DNA from: Phenylobacterium sp.
GTDB taxonomy: Bacteria; Pseudomonadota; Alphaproteobacteria; Caulobacterales; Caulobacteraceae
DNA length: 64,000 nt
Assembly: GCF_025351295.1 (NCBI RefSeq)
Contig: NZ_JANXWD010000138.1
Location: forward strand, 1-64,000
Reading direction: 5' to 3'
The notes beneath the pieces are model-generated. The model saw only the letters and a program-made list of their open reading frames with translations, was not told the origin of the DNA and did no database searches. The position numbers were made by a program, and so were the translations under genes. This document shows, piece by piece, positions 29,563-44,087 of the stretch. How positions within the stretch are numbered: position 1 is the first letter of the stretch; the number at the start of each line of letters is the position of its first letter.

Positions 29563-32001
29563 CTATTGGAACCTGGTTGAGGTGGAGAATCGGAAGGTTT
29601 CTTTTTGGTCGTAGGGCTGGTGGGCCAGGACCTTGCTGAAATCGAACCGGATCGGGCCCATGGGCGACTTCCAGAAGATGCTGATGCCGGCCGAGGCGCG
29701 CAGCGAAAGATCGTCACGAATGCAGGTGTTGCGCGTTCCGGGCGTCGCCAGATTGGGCAGCGTCATGGTCGGATCGGCCGGGTTGACGATAGTGGGGTTG
29801 GTGCAATCCACGTCGCCGGCGCGATAGTTGCGGTCGGCCTTGTCCAGCTTGCCCAGGGTGCCGAAATCGCTGAACAGCGCGGCCTTGATCCCATACTGGT
29901 CGGGCAGGAAGGTCGGCACGGTCAGCTCCACGGTGCCGATGGCATAGGCCTTGCCGCCCAGGGCGTCGGTCCGGCCCAGCGACAGGTCGCGCGGCCCGAT
30001 CCCGGCCGTCTGGAAGCCCCGGAAATCCAGGCCGCCCTTGTAGTAACGGTCGTTGATCCGCACCGTGTCGCCGGCCCAGCCGGTGACATAGCCGGTGAAC
30101 CCGGTGACCGAGAAGATGATGTCCTTGGTGAAGCCGTGGAACCAGCCGCCCTCGAGGTCGGTCTTGATATAGTTCACGTCGCCGCCCAGGCCGGCAACGT
30201 CCTGGTTGAAGTCGACGTAGAACCCGCGCGTCGGGTTCAGGTAGTCGTTGCGGCGGTCCCACCGCACGCCGTAGCCGATCGACGAGGTCAGCCGGCTGCC
30301 CACCTGGTCGCACAGCGCCGAGGACAGCACCTGGCCCTGGGTCGGGTCGCAAAGCAGGCCGTCGATCTGGATATCGTCCTGGCGCAGCGTGTAGCGCACG
30401 GCGCCGCGGATATCGATGCTGAGCGGGAAGCTGGCACGCAGCGTGGTGCCGAAGGTCGTGGTCTTGTAGGCCGAGTATTGCGACAGGTCGTAGCGGTAGC
30501 CGTAGACGTCGATGCCCGCCGCCACGTCGCGATCCAGGAACCGCGGCTCGGTGAACGAAAAGTCCAGCTGCTGGCGCAGCGACCCAACCGACACCCGCGC
30601 TCGTACGTCCTGGCCACGGCCACGGAAGTTGCGCTGGGTGATGCCCAGGTCCAGCACCAGCTGGTCGACCGACGAATAGCCCGCACTGAACGAGAGCTCG
30701 CCGGTCGGCTGCTCCTCGACCTTGACCTGCAACGCCGTGCGGTCCGGCGCCGAGCCCGGAATCTCGGTGATCTCGACGTTCTTGAAGAAGCCCAGCGCCC
30801 GGATCTGCCGCTTCGAGCGGTCGACAAGGGCGCGGTTGTAGGCGTCGCCTTCCACCACGCTCATTTCGCGGCGGATCACATAGTCCAGGGTCTGGGTGTT
30901 GCCGACCACGTCGATGCGGTCGACGTAGACGCGGGGCCCTTCGTTCACCTGGAAGGTCACGTCGACGACGCCCTTCTCGCGGTTCGGCACGTATTTCGGA
31001 CGCACGTCCACGAAGGCGAAGCCCGCCGCGCCGGCGGCGAAGGTCAGGGCGTCGGTCGACTCCTCGATCTTGGTGTCTTCGTAGAGCTGGCCCGACTTGA
31101 TCGGCACCAGGGCCTCAAGGACGGTCTTGTCCAGCTTCTGCAGCGTGGTCTCGACGCTGACCTTGCCGAACTTGTATTTCGGCCCCTCGTCGATCGTGTA
31201 GGTGATGACGAAGCCGTTCTTGTCCGGTGCCAGTTCCGCCACCGCCGAGGAGACGCGGAAGTCGTAGTAGCCGCGGTTGCGATAGTGCTTGCGCAGCTGC
31301 TCCTTGTCGTACTCCAGCCGGTCCGGGTCGTAGTTGGCGTTGTTCGAGAAGAATTTGTACCAGTGGGTCTCCTCGGTCACGACCACGTCGCGCAGGTCGT
31401 TGTCCGAGAAGGCGTGATTGCCCAGGAAGTTGACCGAGAGGATGCCGCTCTTCGGGCCCTCATCGATCTTGAAGATCAGGTCGACGCGCTTCTGCGGCAG
31501 TTCGATGATCTGCGGCGTCACATTGGCCGAGATGCGACCGGAGCGCCGATAGAGCTCGACGATTCGCTGGACGTCGCCCTGCACCTTGGAGCGGGTGAAG
31601 ATGCCGCGCGGGCGCACGGTCACCTCGTCGCGCAGCTTGTCTTCCTTGAGGCCATGATTCCCTTCGAAGATCACCCGGTTGATGATCGGGTTCTCCACCA
31701 CGGTGACGATCAGGTCTCCGTTCTGGAAGTCGATCTTCTCGTCCGAGAACAGGTCGGTGCGGGCCAGCGCCTTCAGCGCCAGGTCCAGCTTCGCCGAATC
31801 GATGGTCTCCCCCGGCTGCACCGGCAAGTACGAAATCACGGTCGACTGCTCGATCCGTTCGTTGCCCTGCACCAGAATCCGCTGGATCACCCCGCTCTGC
31901 ACCTGAGCGAAGGCCACGCCAGGCGCGACGAGTGCGGTCGAGCCCAACAACAGGGCAAGGCCGGTAGCAAGCGCGGCGCGAGAGACGCGGGTTTGAAACA
32001 T
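29563..32001 (-). CDS. bamA: Outer membrane assembly factor BamA
   Basis: POTRA repeats (IQRILVQGNERIEQSTVISYLPVQPGETID...) and C-terminal barrel ending SPMGPIRFDFSKVLAHQPYDQKETFRFSTSTRF. Confidence 0.97.
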   Translation of the reverse strand: MFQTRVSRAALATGLALLLGSTALVAPGVAFAQVQSGVIQRILVQGNERIEQSTVISYLPVQPGETIDSAKLDLALKALARTDLFSDEKIDFQNGDLIVTVVENPIINRVIFEGNHGLKEDKLRDEVTVRPRGIFTRSKVQGDVQRIVELYRRSGRISANVTPQIIELPQKRVDLIFKIDEGPKSGILSVNFLGNHAFSDNDLRDVVVTEETHWYKFFSNNANYDPDRLEYDKEQLRKHYRNRGYYDFRVSSAVAELAPDKNGFVITYTIDEGPKYKFGKVSVETTLQKLDKTVLEALVPIKSGQLYEDTKIEESTDALTFAAGAAGFAFVDVRPKYVPNREKGVVDVTFQVNEGPRVYVDRIDVVGNTQTLDYVIRREMSVVEGDAYNRALVDRSKRQIRALGFFKNVEITEIPGSAPDRTALQVKVEEQPTGELSFSAGYSSVDQLVLDLGITQRNFRGRGQDVRARVSVGSLRQQLDFSFTEPRFLDRDVAAGIDVYGYRYDLSQYSAYKTTTFGTTLRASFPLSIDIRGAVRYTLRQDDIQIDGLLCDPTQGQVLSSALCDQVGSRLTSSIGYGVRWDRRNDYLNPTRGFYVDFNQDVAGLGGDVNYIKTDLEGGWFHGFTKDIIFSVTGFTGYVTGWAGDTVRINDRYYKGGLDFRGFQTAGIGPRDLSLGRTDALGGKAYAIGTVELTVPTFLPDQYGIKAALFSDFGTLGKLDKADRNYRAGDVDCTNPTIVNPADPTMTLPNLATPGTRNTCIRDDLSLRASAGISIFWKSPMGPIRFDFSKVLAHQPYDQKETFRFSTSTRFQ

Positions 32002-32030
32002 CGAATCAGCCGTTTGAGGGACGTACGGGC

Positions 32031-33245
32031 CTAGGAGAATAGGCGACCGAACAAATTGAACACACGCAGGCGCTGCAAGTCGTTCCAGGTGGCGAACAAC
32101 ATCAATCCGAGAACGAGTGCAAGGCCCACGCGGTACCCTGCCGCCTGAACCTTGGCGGCAAGAGGGCGCCTCGTAACGGCTTCGTAGCCGTAGAACAACA
32201 GATGGCCGCCATCCAGCACCGGAACCGGCAGCAGGTTCATGAACCCGATGCCCACCGAGATCACCCCGGCCAACTCGAACAGCGTGATGACGCCGTTCAG
32301 GGCGAAGGTGGCCAGGTTGGGCGAGACCTCGGCCGCCTTCTTGGCCAGGTCTCCGGACAGCTGGGCCATGCCCAGGGGGCCGGCCAGCTGGTCGGCGTTC
32401 TCGCGACCGGCGAACAGGCGGCCGACGTAGGTGATCGTCGTGGTGATGGTCCCGACGGTCCGGTCCACGCCGCCGACGATCGCCTGCGGCAGGTTGTAGT
32501 GCCGGATGCCGATATCGCTGCGCCGGGTGATCTGACCCAGGCCCAGCTTGCCCAGCTTCTGCGGCCGGCCCAGGTTGTCTATGATGATCCCGCGCCGGGG
32601 CGTGGCCGTCAGGGTCACCTGCTGGGGTCCGCGCTGGACCAGGAAATTCATCGGCGTGCCGGTGCTCAGCACGACCTTGCGGGTCAGGGCGGAGAAGCTG
32701 TCGATGGACTTGCCGTCCACCTGCAGGATCACGTCACCCTTGTGGAAGCCCGCCTGCTCGGCCGGGCTGCCGCGCTCGACGCTGTCGATCCGGCCCGTGC
32801 CGGTCGGCTCGCCCAGCGTCAGCAGCAGGGTGGCGAAGATGGTGATGGCCAGCAGGAAGTTTGCGACCGGCCCCCCCGCCACGATCAGCGCCCGCTGCCA
32901 GATCGGCTTGAAGTGGAAATAGCGGTTGATCTCCGCGCCCCGGCCCTCGTCGATCAGCTGCCGGCGCATCGCCGCCAGGTCCTCGGCGTCGGGGATGCTG
33001 GCGGCGTTCTCGTCGCCGGCGAAGCGCACGTAGCCGCCGATCGGCAGCCAGCCGATTCGCCATTCCACGCCGGACTTGTCGGTCCAATGGGCGATGGCGC
33101 TGCCGAAGCCGATCGAGAACCGGTCGATCTTGGTGCCCAGCGCCTTGGCCGCCAGGAAGTGACCCAGCTCATGAATCGTGACGACCATGCCCAGCACGAG
33201 CAGGAACGGGATCACGTAGAACGCCAGGTTCATCAGCAGCGGCAT
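32031..33245 (-). CDS. rseP: RseP-type site-2 metalloprotease (Caulobacter MmpA-like)
   Basis: VVTIHELGHFLAAKALGTKIDRFSIGFG; PDZ domain GSPAEQAGFHKGDVILQVDGKSI; GFMNLLPVPVLDGGHLLFYGYEAV. Confidence 0.96.
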   Translation of the reverse strand: MPLLMNLAFYVIPFLLVLGMVVTIHELGHFLAAKALGTKIDRFSIGFGSAIAHWTDKSGVEWRIGWLPIGGYVRFAGDENAASIPDAEDLAAMRRQLIDEGRGAEINRYFHFKPIWQRALIVAGGPVANFLLAITIFATLLLTLGEPTGTGRIDSVERGSPAEQAGFHKGDVILQVDGKSIDSFSALTRKVVLSTGTPMNFLVQRGPQQVTLTATPRRGIIIDNLGRPQKLGKLGLGQITRRSDIGIRHYNLPQAIVGGVDRTVGTITTTITYVGRLFAGRENADQLAGPLGMAQLSGDLAKKAAEVSPNLATFALNGVITLFELAGVISVGIGFMNLLPVPVLDGGHLLFYGYEAVTRRPLAAKVQAAGYRVGLALVLGLMLFATWNDLQRLRVFNLFGRLFS

Positions 33246-33262
33246 GGGGCGGGTCTACTCCG

Positions 33263-34459
33263 TCAGGCGGCGGCGAGGCCGATCACGACCTCATCCGCCA
33301 CGCGCCGAGCCTCGGCGTCGGTGTTTCGGGCGCTCTCGACGGGATCGTTGTCGAGGACGGCAGGGGTCGCCGCGCGATCCATGCGTTCCAGAGTCTCCGC
33401 AACCACGTTGGGGATATCGAGAAAGCGGATGCGTCGGTCAAGGAAAGCCGCCACGGCGCGCTCGTTGGCCGCATTCATCGCCGCCGGCGCCCGGCCCCCC
33501 CTGGCCAGTGCCTGCTTGGCGATGGAGAGCGACGGAAACCTCTGTGGATCGGGGTGCTGGAAGGTCAGCGGCCCCGCCGTCACCAGGTCAAGCCTGGGCG
33601 CGGGCCAAGGCAGCCGGTCGGGCCAGGCGAAGGCGCAGGCGATCGGCGGACGCATGTCCGGCGGCCCCAGCTGGGCCAGCGTCGAGCCGTCGGCATATTC
33701 CACCAGGCTGTGGATGATCTGCTGAGGGTGAACCAGGACCTCGATCCGCTCCGGCGGCATGGCAAACAGGTAGGCGGCCTCGATCACCTCGAGGCCCTTG
33801 TTCATCATGGTCGCCGAATCGATCGAAATCTTGGCGCCCATCGAGAAGTTGGGGTGGGCCAGCGCCTGTTCCCGCGTCGCCGCCGCCATCTGGGCGTGGG
33901 TGGCGTCCCGGAACGGGCCGCCCGAAGAGGTAAGGATCAGGCGCGACACCTGGCCGGCGAGGGCCGGGTCCAGCACCTGGAAGATCGCCGAATGCTCCGA
34001 ATCGACCGGGATCACCGCCCCGCCCGCCAGCTTGGCGGTCCTCAGCAGGGACGGCCCGGCGCAGACCAGGCTCTCCTTGTTGGCGAGCGCGACTATCGCA
34101 CCGGCCTTGGCCGCCGCCAGGGTCGGCGCCAGGCCCGCGAAGCCGACGATGGCCGACATCACCCACTGGACCTCGGCCGCGGCCACATCGGTCACCGCCT
34201 GGGCGCCGGCCGCCGTGCGGATGCCGGACCCCTGCAACCGCTCGCGCAGCTCCGGCAGCGCGGCCTCGTCCTCGATCACCGCCACCTGTGGACGCCAGCG
34301 CAGCGCCTGCTCGGCCAGCCGCGCGGCGTTGCGGCCGGCGGTCAGCGCGAATATCTCGACCTCGACCCCGGCCAGTTCGAACAGCTCCAGCGTCGACATC
34401 CCGATGGAGCCGGTGGAGCCCAGGACGCTGACCGTGCGCGGCAGATTCAATGTCCCCAT
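33263..34459 (-). CDS. dxr: 1-deoxy-D-xylulose-5-phosphate reductoisomerase
   Basis: [25 protein letters not shown]...[13 protein letters not shown]...[13 protein letters not shown]...[54 protein letters not shown]. Confidence 0.97.
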   Translation of the reverse strand: MGTLNLPRTVSVLGSTGSIGMSTLELFELAGVEVEIFALTAGRNAARLAEQALRWRPQVAVIEDEAALPELRERLQGSGIRTAAGAQAVTDVAAAEVQWVMSAIVGFAGLAPTLAAAKAGAIVALANKESLVCAGPSLLRTAKLAGGAVIPVDSEHSAIFQVLDPALAGQVSRLILTSSGGPFRDATHAQMAAATREQALAHPNFSMGAKISIDSATMMNKGLEVIEAAYLFAMPPERIEVLVHPQQIIHSLVEYADGSTLAQLGPPDMRPPIACAFAWPDRLPWPAPRLDLVTAGPLTFQHPDPQRFPSLSIAKQALARGGRAPAAMNAANERAVAAFLDRRIRFLDIPNVVAETLERMDRAATPAVLDNDPVESARNTDAEARRVADEVVIGLAAA

Positions 34460-35325
34460 CCCAAATGGTTGGCCAGCCGCAGCGCGGCCATCACCACCAC
34501 AGCAAACATCAGGCCATCGACCCGGTCGAGCAAGCCGCCATGACCGGGGATCAGATCCCCCGAATCCTTGACCCCGAACCGCCGCTTCAGCGCCGATTCC
34601 CACAGGTCGCCGGCCATGGTCGCCAGGCCCACCGCAAGGCCGATGAGGGCGGCGGCAAAGACGTTGAGTTCAAAGGGGCGCAGGATCGGCCAGACCCCCT
34701 GCAGGAGGTCGGGAAGCGTCTCCACGCCGACCGCCGCGAGGGTCGCCGCGAGCAGGCCGCCGAAAAAGCCCGACCAGGTCTTGTTGGGCGAGAACCGGGG
34801 CCAAAGCTTGGGCCCTTTCAGGATGCTGCCGACCGCGAATGCTCCGATGTCCGCGCCCCAGGTCGCGGCGAATAGCATCATCATCCACCACTCGCCCTGG
34901 TTGGTGCCGCGCAGCCAGACTAGGCAGAGCGCCGCCGGCGCGATGTAGAGCACGCCGTAGGCGGCGTCCGCCGGGCGCTCCGCGACGCCCCGCGCGACGA
35001 CAGCCGCGGCGGCGGCTGAAGCCAGGATCGCCGCCCACGCCCAGTGGAAGTGTCCGCGGTAACCCACGAAAACCGCTATCAGAACCGCCGCCGCCACCGC
35101 CGCCGCCACCCGGGTCGGCGAGACCGGCGCGCTCATCCCGCCCCACTCGATAGCCAGCAGGGCCACGCCGATGGCGATCAGCACCAGATAGGGCCAGCCG
35201 CCGAACCACGTCGCCGCCAGGGCGGCAGGTCCGATCACCGCGGCCGACGCAACGCGCAGGCCGAGGTTGGACCAATCGAACCGCTTAGCCGGCGGCGAGG
35301 ACGTCATCGGCAACGTTTGCGCCAT
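34447..35325 (-). CDS. cdsA: Phosphatidate cytidylyltransferase
   Basis: [40 protein letters not shown]...[32 protein letters not shown]. Confidence 0.95.
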   Translation of the reverse strand: MAQTLPMTSSPPAKRFDWSNLGLRVASAAVIGPAALAATWFGGWPYLVLIAIGVALLAIEWGGMSAPVSPTRVAAAVAAAVLIAVFVGYRGHFHWAWAAILASAAAAAVVARGVAERPADAAYGVLYIAPAALCLVWLRGTNQGEWWMMMLFAATWGADIGAFAVGSILKGPKLWPRFSPNKTWSGFFGGLLAATLAAVGVETLPDLLQGVWPILRPFELNVFAAALIGLAVGLATMAGDLWESALKRRFGVKDSGDLIPGHGGLLDRVDGLMFAVVVMAALRLANHLGWGH

Positions 35326-36061
35326 AGCGCCTGTCCCGGGTGGCGAATTCCGCCAGCGCCGCCTTCAGGTGCTCCTCGCCGTAGTCGGGCCAGAGCACGT
35401 CCTGGAACACCAGTTCCGCATAGGCCGCTTCCCAGAGCAGGAAGTTCGACAGCCGCTGTTCCCCCGACGGCCGCACGATCACATCCGGCGCCGGCGCGCC
35501 GGAGGTGGCCAGCAGGCCGGCGAACATCGCCTCGTCGAGGTCGGCGGGGGACTTGCGTCCGGCCGCCACCTCCTCGGCGAAGGCCCGCGCCGCGTCGGCG
35601 ATGTCGGCCTGGCCGCCGTAGTTGAAGGCGATGTTGAGGTGGAAGGCGCGGTTGCGGTCGGTGCGGACCTGGGCGTCCTCCACCAGCCGCACCAACTCCT
35701 TCGACAGCCCCTCGCGCCGGCCGATGACCCGGACCCGCACGCCCTCGCGCTCCAGGCGGCCGATGTCGCTCTCGAAATAGCGCTTCGGCAGGGCCATCAG
35801 CTCGGCGACCTCGGCCGCGGGCCGGCTCCAGTTCTCGGTGGAAAAGCCGAACACCGTCAGCCAGCCGATGCCCAGGCCCGGCGCCGCCGACACCGTGCGC
35901 TTCAGCGCCTCGACCCCGGCGCGGTGGCCTAGCGATCGCGGCAGGCCCCGCTGCTTCGCCCAGCGGCCGTTGCCATCCATGACGATCGCCACGTGCAGGA
36001 GCCGTTCAGACCCTTCTGACGTAGACGAACCCGCGAACGGTAACTTCTCGGCGGCGGCCAT
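35285..36061 (-). CDS. uppS: Undecaprenyl diphosphate synthase
   Basis: HVAIVMDGNGRWAKQRGLPRSLGHRAGVEALKRTV...WLTVFGFSTENWSRP...VIVRPSGEQRLSNFLLWEAAYAELVFQDVLWPDY. Confidence 0.96.
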   Translation of the reverse strand: MAAAEKLPFAGSSTSEGSERLLHVAIVMDGNGRWAKQRGLPRSLGHRAGVEALKRTVSAAPGLGIGWLTVFGFSTENWSRPAAEVAELMALPKRYFESDIGRLEREGVRVRVIGRREGLSKELVRLVEDAQVRTDRNRAFHLNIAFNYGGQADIADAARAFAEEVAAGRKSPADLDEAMFAGLLATSGAPAPDVIVRPSGEQRLSNFLLWEAAYAELVFQDVLWPDYGEEHLKAALAEFATRDRRYGANVADDVLAAG

Positions 36062-36087
36062 AACTGAGCGAAAATCCTGCGCGAGCT

Positions 36088-36654
36088 TCAGACGTGCATG
36101 ATCTCTTGTTCTTTTGTTTTCAAGGCTTCGTCCACGCGCCTGATGGCTTCGTCGGTGATCTTCTGCACCTCGGTCTCCATGCGCTTCTCCTCGTCCTCGC
36201 CGATGACGCCGTCCTTCTTGGCCCGGCGGCAGTCCTCGTTGGCGTCGCGACGGATGTTGCGGACGGCGACGCGCTGCTGCTCGGCGTACTTTCCGGCCAG
36301 CTTGGCGAGGTCCTTGCGCCGTTCCTCGGTGAGCGGGGGGATCGGCAGGCGCAGCGTGGTGCCGTCCACGACCGGGTTCAGCCCCAGGTCCGACGAGCGG
36401 ATCGCCTTCTCCACCGAGATCACCAGGGCCCGGTCCCAGACGCTGACCGTGATCATCCGCGGCTCGGGGACGCTGACCGCCCCCACCTGGTTGATCGGCA
36501 CCGACGAGCCGTAGGCGTCGACCCTGATCTGGTCCAGCAGGCCGGCGTTGGCCCGGCCGGTGCGCAGGGAGGCGAACTCGTCCATCAGCGCGCCGACGGA
36601 CTTGTCCATGCGCTCCTTGTACTTCGAAAGCACCGGCTTCTCGGTCGTGGCCAT
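36088..36654 (-). CDS. frr: Ribosome recycling factor
   Basis: SLRTGRANAGLLDQIRVDAYGSSVPINQVGAVSVPEPRMITVSVWD...LRLPIPPLTEERRKDLAKLAGKYAEQQRVAVRNIRRDA. Confidence 0.97.
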   Translation of the reverse strand: MATTEKPVLSKYKERMDKSVGALMDEFASLRTGRANAGLLDQIRVDAYGSSVPINQVGAVSVPEPRMITVSVWDRALVISVEKAIRSSDLGLNPVVDGTTLRLPIPPLTEERRKDLAKLAGKYAEQQRVAVRNIRRDANEDCRRAKKDGVIGEDEEKRMETEVQKITDEAIRRVDEALKTKEQEIMHV

Positions 36655-36694
36655 GGCGGCGTCTCCGTCTTGACGTCTCTGGGGACTGTAGGCT

Positions 36695-37432
36695 TCAGGC
36701 GATGGTCGTGAAGACGCCCTCACCCTTCAGCACTTTCAACAGATTGCCCCGTTCGCGGATATTGAACACCACGATCGGGATGTGATTGTTGCGCATCAGG
36801 CTGACCGCGGAGGCGTCCATGACCTTCAGGTCCTGGCCCAGCACGTCCTGATAGCTCAGGGTGTCATACCGCTTGGCGGCAGGATCCTTCTTGGGATCGG
36901 CCGTGTAGACGCCGTCGACGCTGGTGCCCTTGAACAGGGCGTCACAGCCCATCTCGGCGGCGCGCAGGGCGGCCGGGGTGTCGGTGGTGAAGAACGGCGC
37001 GCCCAGGCCGGCGGCGAAGATCACCACCCGGCCCTTTTCCAGGTGCCGCAGTGCGCGGCGGCGGATGTAGGGCTCGCAGACCGCCTCCATCGGGATCGCC
37101 GACTGCACGCGGGTGAAGACGCCGATCTTCTCCAGCGAAGCCTGCAGCGCCAGCGCGTTCATCACCGTGGCCAGCATGCCCATGTAGTCGGCGCTGGCCC
37201 GCTCCATCCCGGCCTCGGCCAGGGCCGCGCCGCGGAAGATGTTGCCGCCGCCCACGACGACACAGACCTGGATGCCCGCCTGGATCACCTGGGCGATCTC
37301 CTCTGAGACCGCCGCCAGGGTCTTGGGGTCGATCCCGAAGCTGTCACCGCCGACGCCGGCTTCCCCAGAGAGCTTGAGGAGGATGCGCTTGAAGCGGGGC
37401 ACATTCTTTTCGGTCAATTGGACTGCGGCCAT
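36695..37432 (-). CDS. pyrH: UMP kinase
   Basis: [36 protein letters not shown]...[40 protein letters not shown]. Confidence 0.97.
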   Translation of the reverse strand: MAAVQLTEKNVPRFKRILLKLSGEAGVGGDSFGIDPKTLAAVSEEIAQVIQAGIQVCVVVGGGNIFRGAALAEAGMERASADYMGMLATVMNALALQASLEKIGVFTRVQSAIPMEAVCEPYIRRRALRHLEKGRVVIFAAGLGAPFFTTDTPAALRAAEMGCDALFKGTSVDGVYTADPKKDPAAKRYDTLSYQDVLGQDLKVMDASAVSLMRNNHIPIVVFNIRERGNLLKVLKGEGVFTTIA

Positions 37433-37470
37433 CGGTGAGTCCTGAAAGCAAGCGGGGAGAACATACAGCA

Positions 37471-37501
37471 AGGGCGCGGCGCGTCGAATGCGCCGCGCCC
37501 T
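37471..37501 (-). terminator. Intrinsic-terminator-like hairpin between tsf and pyrH
   Basis: AGGGCGCGGCGC-gtcgaat-GCGCCGCGCCCT, 12-bp perfect arms. Confidence 0.7.
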
Positions 37502-37523
37502 CTGGGAAGTCAGGCCGGAAAGG

Positions 37524-38462
37524 CTAGGACTTGCCGGTCATCGACGCCACTTCAGCGGCGAAATCGTCGACCTTCTTCTCCACGCCCTCGCCCAGGGCGA
37601 AGCGCACGAAGCCCTTCACCGTCACCGGCGAGCCGAGGTCCTTGGCCGTGTCAGCCACTAGTTGCTCTATGGTCTTGTCGGGATCCATCACGAAGGGCTG
37701 CTTCAGCAGCACGACCTCTTCCTGCCACTTGCGGATCCGGCCCTCGACCATCTTCTCGGCGATCTCGCGGGGCTTGCCCGATTCGACCGCCATCTGGGTC
37801 TGGATCTCGCGCTCCTTGGCCACCACCGCCGGGTCCAGCTCGCTGGTGTCCAGCGCCAGTGGCGGGGTCGGGGTGCCCGCTACGTGCAGGGCGATGCGGC
37901 GCGCCACCTCCTTCAGCGTCGCCTGGTCGCCGGCGCCTTCCAGCGCCACCAGCACGGCCAGCTTGCCGACGTCGTCGGCTTCCTTGTTGTGCAGATAGAG
38001 CGCAACGGCCCCTTGGCCGACCGAAAGGCGAGCCGAACGGCGCACGCGCATGTTCTCGCCGATCGTGGCGACCAGGTTGGTGACCTTCTCGCCCACGGTC
38101 TCGCCTGAGGCGGTCTTGGCCGCGGTGATCGCGTCCACGTCGCCGTCCACGCCCAGCGCGATCTCCGCGATGTCGCGCGCGGCGCCCTGGAACGTCGCGT
38201 TCTTCGAGACGAAGTCGGTCTCGGCGTTCAGCTCGATGACCACGCCGGTCTTGCCGTCCTGGCTCACCTTGCCGGCCACCAGGCCTTCGGCCGCGGCGCG
38301 GTCGGCCTTCTTGGCGGCCTTGGCCAGGCCCTTGGTGCGCAGCCAGTCCATGGCCGCGTCCATGTTGCCGTCGGTTTCCACCAGCGCCTTCTTGCAGTCC
38401 ATCATGCCAACGCCGGATTTTTCGCGCAGGTCCTTGACCAGCGCAGCGGTGATTTCCGCCAT
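37524..38462 (-). CDS. tsf: Elongation factor Ts
   Basis: [56 protein letters not shown]. Confidence 0.97.
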   Translation of the reverse strand: MAEITAALVKDLREKSGVGMMDCKKALVETDGNMDAAMDWLRTKGLAKAAKKADRAAAEGLVAGKVSQDGKTGVVIELNAETDFVSKNATFQGAARDIAEIALGVDGDVDAITAAKTASGETVGEKVTNLVATIGENMRVRRSARLSVGQGAVALYLHNKEADDVGKLAVLVALEGAGDQATLKEVARRIALHVAGTPTPPLALDTSELDPAVVAKEREIQTQMAVESGKPREIAEKMVEGRIRKWQEEVVLLKQPFVMDPDKTIEQLVADTAKDLGSPVTVKGFVRFALGEGVEKKVDDFAAEVASMTGKS

Positions 38463-38566
38463 GGTCAGCTCCTTCAGGGTGTTTGAATCACGCCGGTCCC
38501 CTGGATGGGAACCGCCGTCGGGGTCAGGTGTCGGCCGGACGCGAACGGCGCCCGGCCGGCCAGTTG

Positions 38567-39538
38567 CTACTCGCTCGCCGCGCCAGCGCCGGTTTCAGCC
38601 GTCTCGGCCTCCGCGGCGGTGGTATCGGGCTCGGTCGCCGGGGCTTCCACCACCGCTGCAGCCACCGGAGCCTCAGCCACGGGGGCTTCAGCCGCGGGGG
38701 ACGCGGCCGCGCCGGTCATCTCGGCTTCCAGGGCCGCGGTTTCCGGGGCGGAGACCTCGGGTTCAGCCACCGGCTCCGGGGTCAGCTTGCGCGCCAGGGT
38801 CGGCTCCATGGGAGCTTCCGAGGCGCCCAGGTCGACGCCCGAGGCCGCCTGCCCGGCCGCCAGGCCATCTAGGACCGAATCGGCCAGCAGGTCGCAGTAG
38901 AGCTGGATGGCGCGCGCGGCGTCGTCGTTGCCGGGGATCGGATAGGTGATCCCGTCCGGGTTCGAGTTGGTGTCCAGGATCGCGATGACCGGGATATTCA
39001 GCTTGCGGGCTTCCTGGATCGCGATGGCTTCCTTGTTGGTGTCGATCACGAACATCAGGTCGGGGATGCCGCCCATGTCCTTGATCCCGCCCAGGCTGAG
39101 CTCCAGCTTGTCGCGCTCGCGGGTCAGCTGCAGCAGCTCCTTCTTGGAGCGGCCCTGGTTCTCGCCGGCCACCAGGGCGTCGACTTCGCGCAGGCGCGCG
39201 ATCGATGCCGAGACGGTGCGCCAGTTGGTCAGCGTGCCGCCCAGCCAGCGGTGGTTCACATAGTACTGGGCGCAGCGCTTGGCGGCCGTGGCGATCGGCT
39301 CGGAGGCCTGGCGCTTGGTGCCCACGAACAGGATGCGACCGCCGCCGGCGGCGATCTCGCGCACCTTCACCAGGGCCTGGTGCAGCAGCGGGATCGACTG
39401 GCTCAGGTCGATGATGTGGATGTTGGAGCGCGAGCCGAAGATGTACTTGTCCATCTTCGGGTTCCACCGGTGCGTCTGGTGGCCGAAGTGGGCGCCGCTC
39501 TCGAGCAGCTGGCGCATGGAGAATTCAGGCAGAGCCAT
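38567..39538 (-). CDS. rpsB: 30S ribosomal protein S2 with long acidic/Ala-Pro-rich C-terminal extension
   Basis: [47 protein letters not shown]; extension [53 protein letters not shown]... Confidence 0.97.
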   Translation of the reverse strand: MALPEFSMRQLLESGAHFGHQTHRWNPKMDKYIFGSRSNIHIIDLSQSIPLLHQALVKVREIAAGGGRILFVGTKRQASEPIATAAKRCAQYYVNHRWLGGTLTNWRTVSASIARLREVDALVAGENQGRSKKELLQLTRERDKLELSLGGIKDMGGIPDLMFVIDTNKEAIAIQEARKLNIPVIAILDTNSNPDGITYPIPGNDDAARAIQLYCDLLADSVLDGLAAGQAASGVDLGASEAPMEPTLARKLTPEPVAEPEVSAPETAALEAEMTGAAASPAAEAPVAEAPVAAAVVEAPATEPDTTAAEAETAETGAGAASE

Positions 39539-39757
39539 AGTCTGTGTCTCGTCTTTCTTCCGGTTGAACCTCCGCGGGCAAACCCTCCCGAAGGAGGACC
39601 GGAACGGACACTGGCGGGATGTCTCCCCGCCAAGCCGCACACCCGCGTGTGGATTGAAGCGGCGCGTGTAGTTGGAACCGCCGGAAAAATCAAGCGCACT
39701 GACGTGGAGCCGCCACATTGGGCTGGCTGGATGGCGGCTTCGGCTGGAGGTTTTCCG

Positions 39758-40093
39758 ATGCGTTGTGTGGCTCCGTTCGTCGTGCTCGCCGTGGCTTCCG
39801 TCCTGCCGGTCGCGGCCTATGCCGGCCATCGCGCCCGGCCGCCGGCCGCTCCCGCGCCGTCCGCGGCGAGAACCGGGGCGGCCGCAGCCGTGATGGGGCC
39901 GCTGGACGCCGCGCTCGCCGGCGCGCCGGCGACCGTCGGAGGCGGCTCGAAGAGCGCGGCGGGCGACGGCCTGACGGTGTCCACCGCCTCCGGCCGGCCC
40001 GGCGCGCTTACGAAGGGCAACCTCGACGTCGCGCCCCGAAGCATTCCGTTGCCGGCGATGGACGTCGCCGTCCGCAGCGGCCCTAGACCTTAG
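39758..40093 (+). CDS. Hypothetical exported Ala/Pro-rich protein
   Basis: Signal peptide [22 protein letters not shown], then low-complexity sequence. Confidence 0.5.
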   Translation: MRCVAPFVVLAVASVLPVAAYAGHRARPPAAPAPSAARTGAAAAVMGPLDAALAGAPATVGGGSKSAAGDGLTVSTASGRPGALTKGNLDVAPRSIPLPAMDVAVRSGPRP

Positions 40094-40404
40094 CGGCGCG
40101 GCTTGGAGTCAGGTCCAAACAGGCTGGTCGTCGTCGGCTTCGGCTTCGGGGCCGGCTTGTAGGGGTCCGGCTGGTCGTCCGAGGAATAGGTCGACTGGCC
40201 GTGGAACGGCTTGAAGGCCGGCGGCGCGTGGGGCTCGCTTGGCGGCTTCGGCGCTTCGGGCGCGCGGGGCGCGGCCTGCGGGGCCCAGTGCGAGCTTGGC
40301 GCCGCGTGGGAGCCGGGCGCGAAGGTCCCATAGCCCTGGGCGGTCGCCGTACCGCCAAGCCCGGCCACGGCCACCGCCACGATCAGTCCAAATTGCAGTC
40401 TCAA
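40090..40404 (-). CDS. Hypothetical exported Pro-rich protein
   Basis: TTG start; signal peptide [24 protein letters not shown], then Pro-rich [41 protein letters not shown]. Confidence 0.5.
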   Translation of the reverse strand: MRLQFGLIVAVAVAGLGGTATAQGYGTFAPGSHAAPSSHWAPQAAPRAPEAPKPPSEPHAPPAFKPFHGQSTYSSDDQPDPYKPAPKPKPTTTSLFGPDSKPRR

Positions 40405-40481
40405 AACCCACCCTCCCAGATTGCTGCGACTATCGGCGTCGACAGAGGCCGGCCCGTCAAGGGCCAGGCCACCGCCGCGCC

Positions 40482-43949
<3,468 letters not shown>

Positions 43950-43954
43950 GGCCG

Positions 43955-44044
43955 TCAGCCCAGATGCATGGCCACGGCGCAGACCATCCAGACAAAGCTC
44001 GCCACCGACGCAAAGGCCAGTGATTCCCGGGCCAGACGAACCAT
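43955..44044 (-). CDS. sidA: 29-aa single-TM microprotein, candidate SidA (SOS-induced cell-division inhibitor) ortholog
   Basis: [29 protein letters not shown]-stop; AGGAGG 9 nt before this ATG (an in-frame ATG at 44053 abuts the SD); LexA box 44 bp upstream; directly upstream of dnaE. Confidence 0.75.
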   Translation of the reverse strand: MVRLARESLAFASVASFVWMVCAVAMHLG

Positions 44045-44087
44045 CTCGCGCATCCTCCTGTGCGGGCCCTGTGGAGAACCCAAAGTC

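Noticed and set aside
29605-32034. 809-aa plus-strand ORF opposite bamA
   Set aside because: Antisense shadow ORF of a certain CDS in high-GC DNA; low-complexity Val/Asp/Gly/His/Arg composition and no domain
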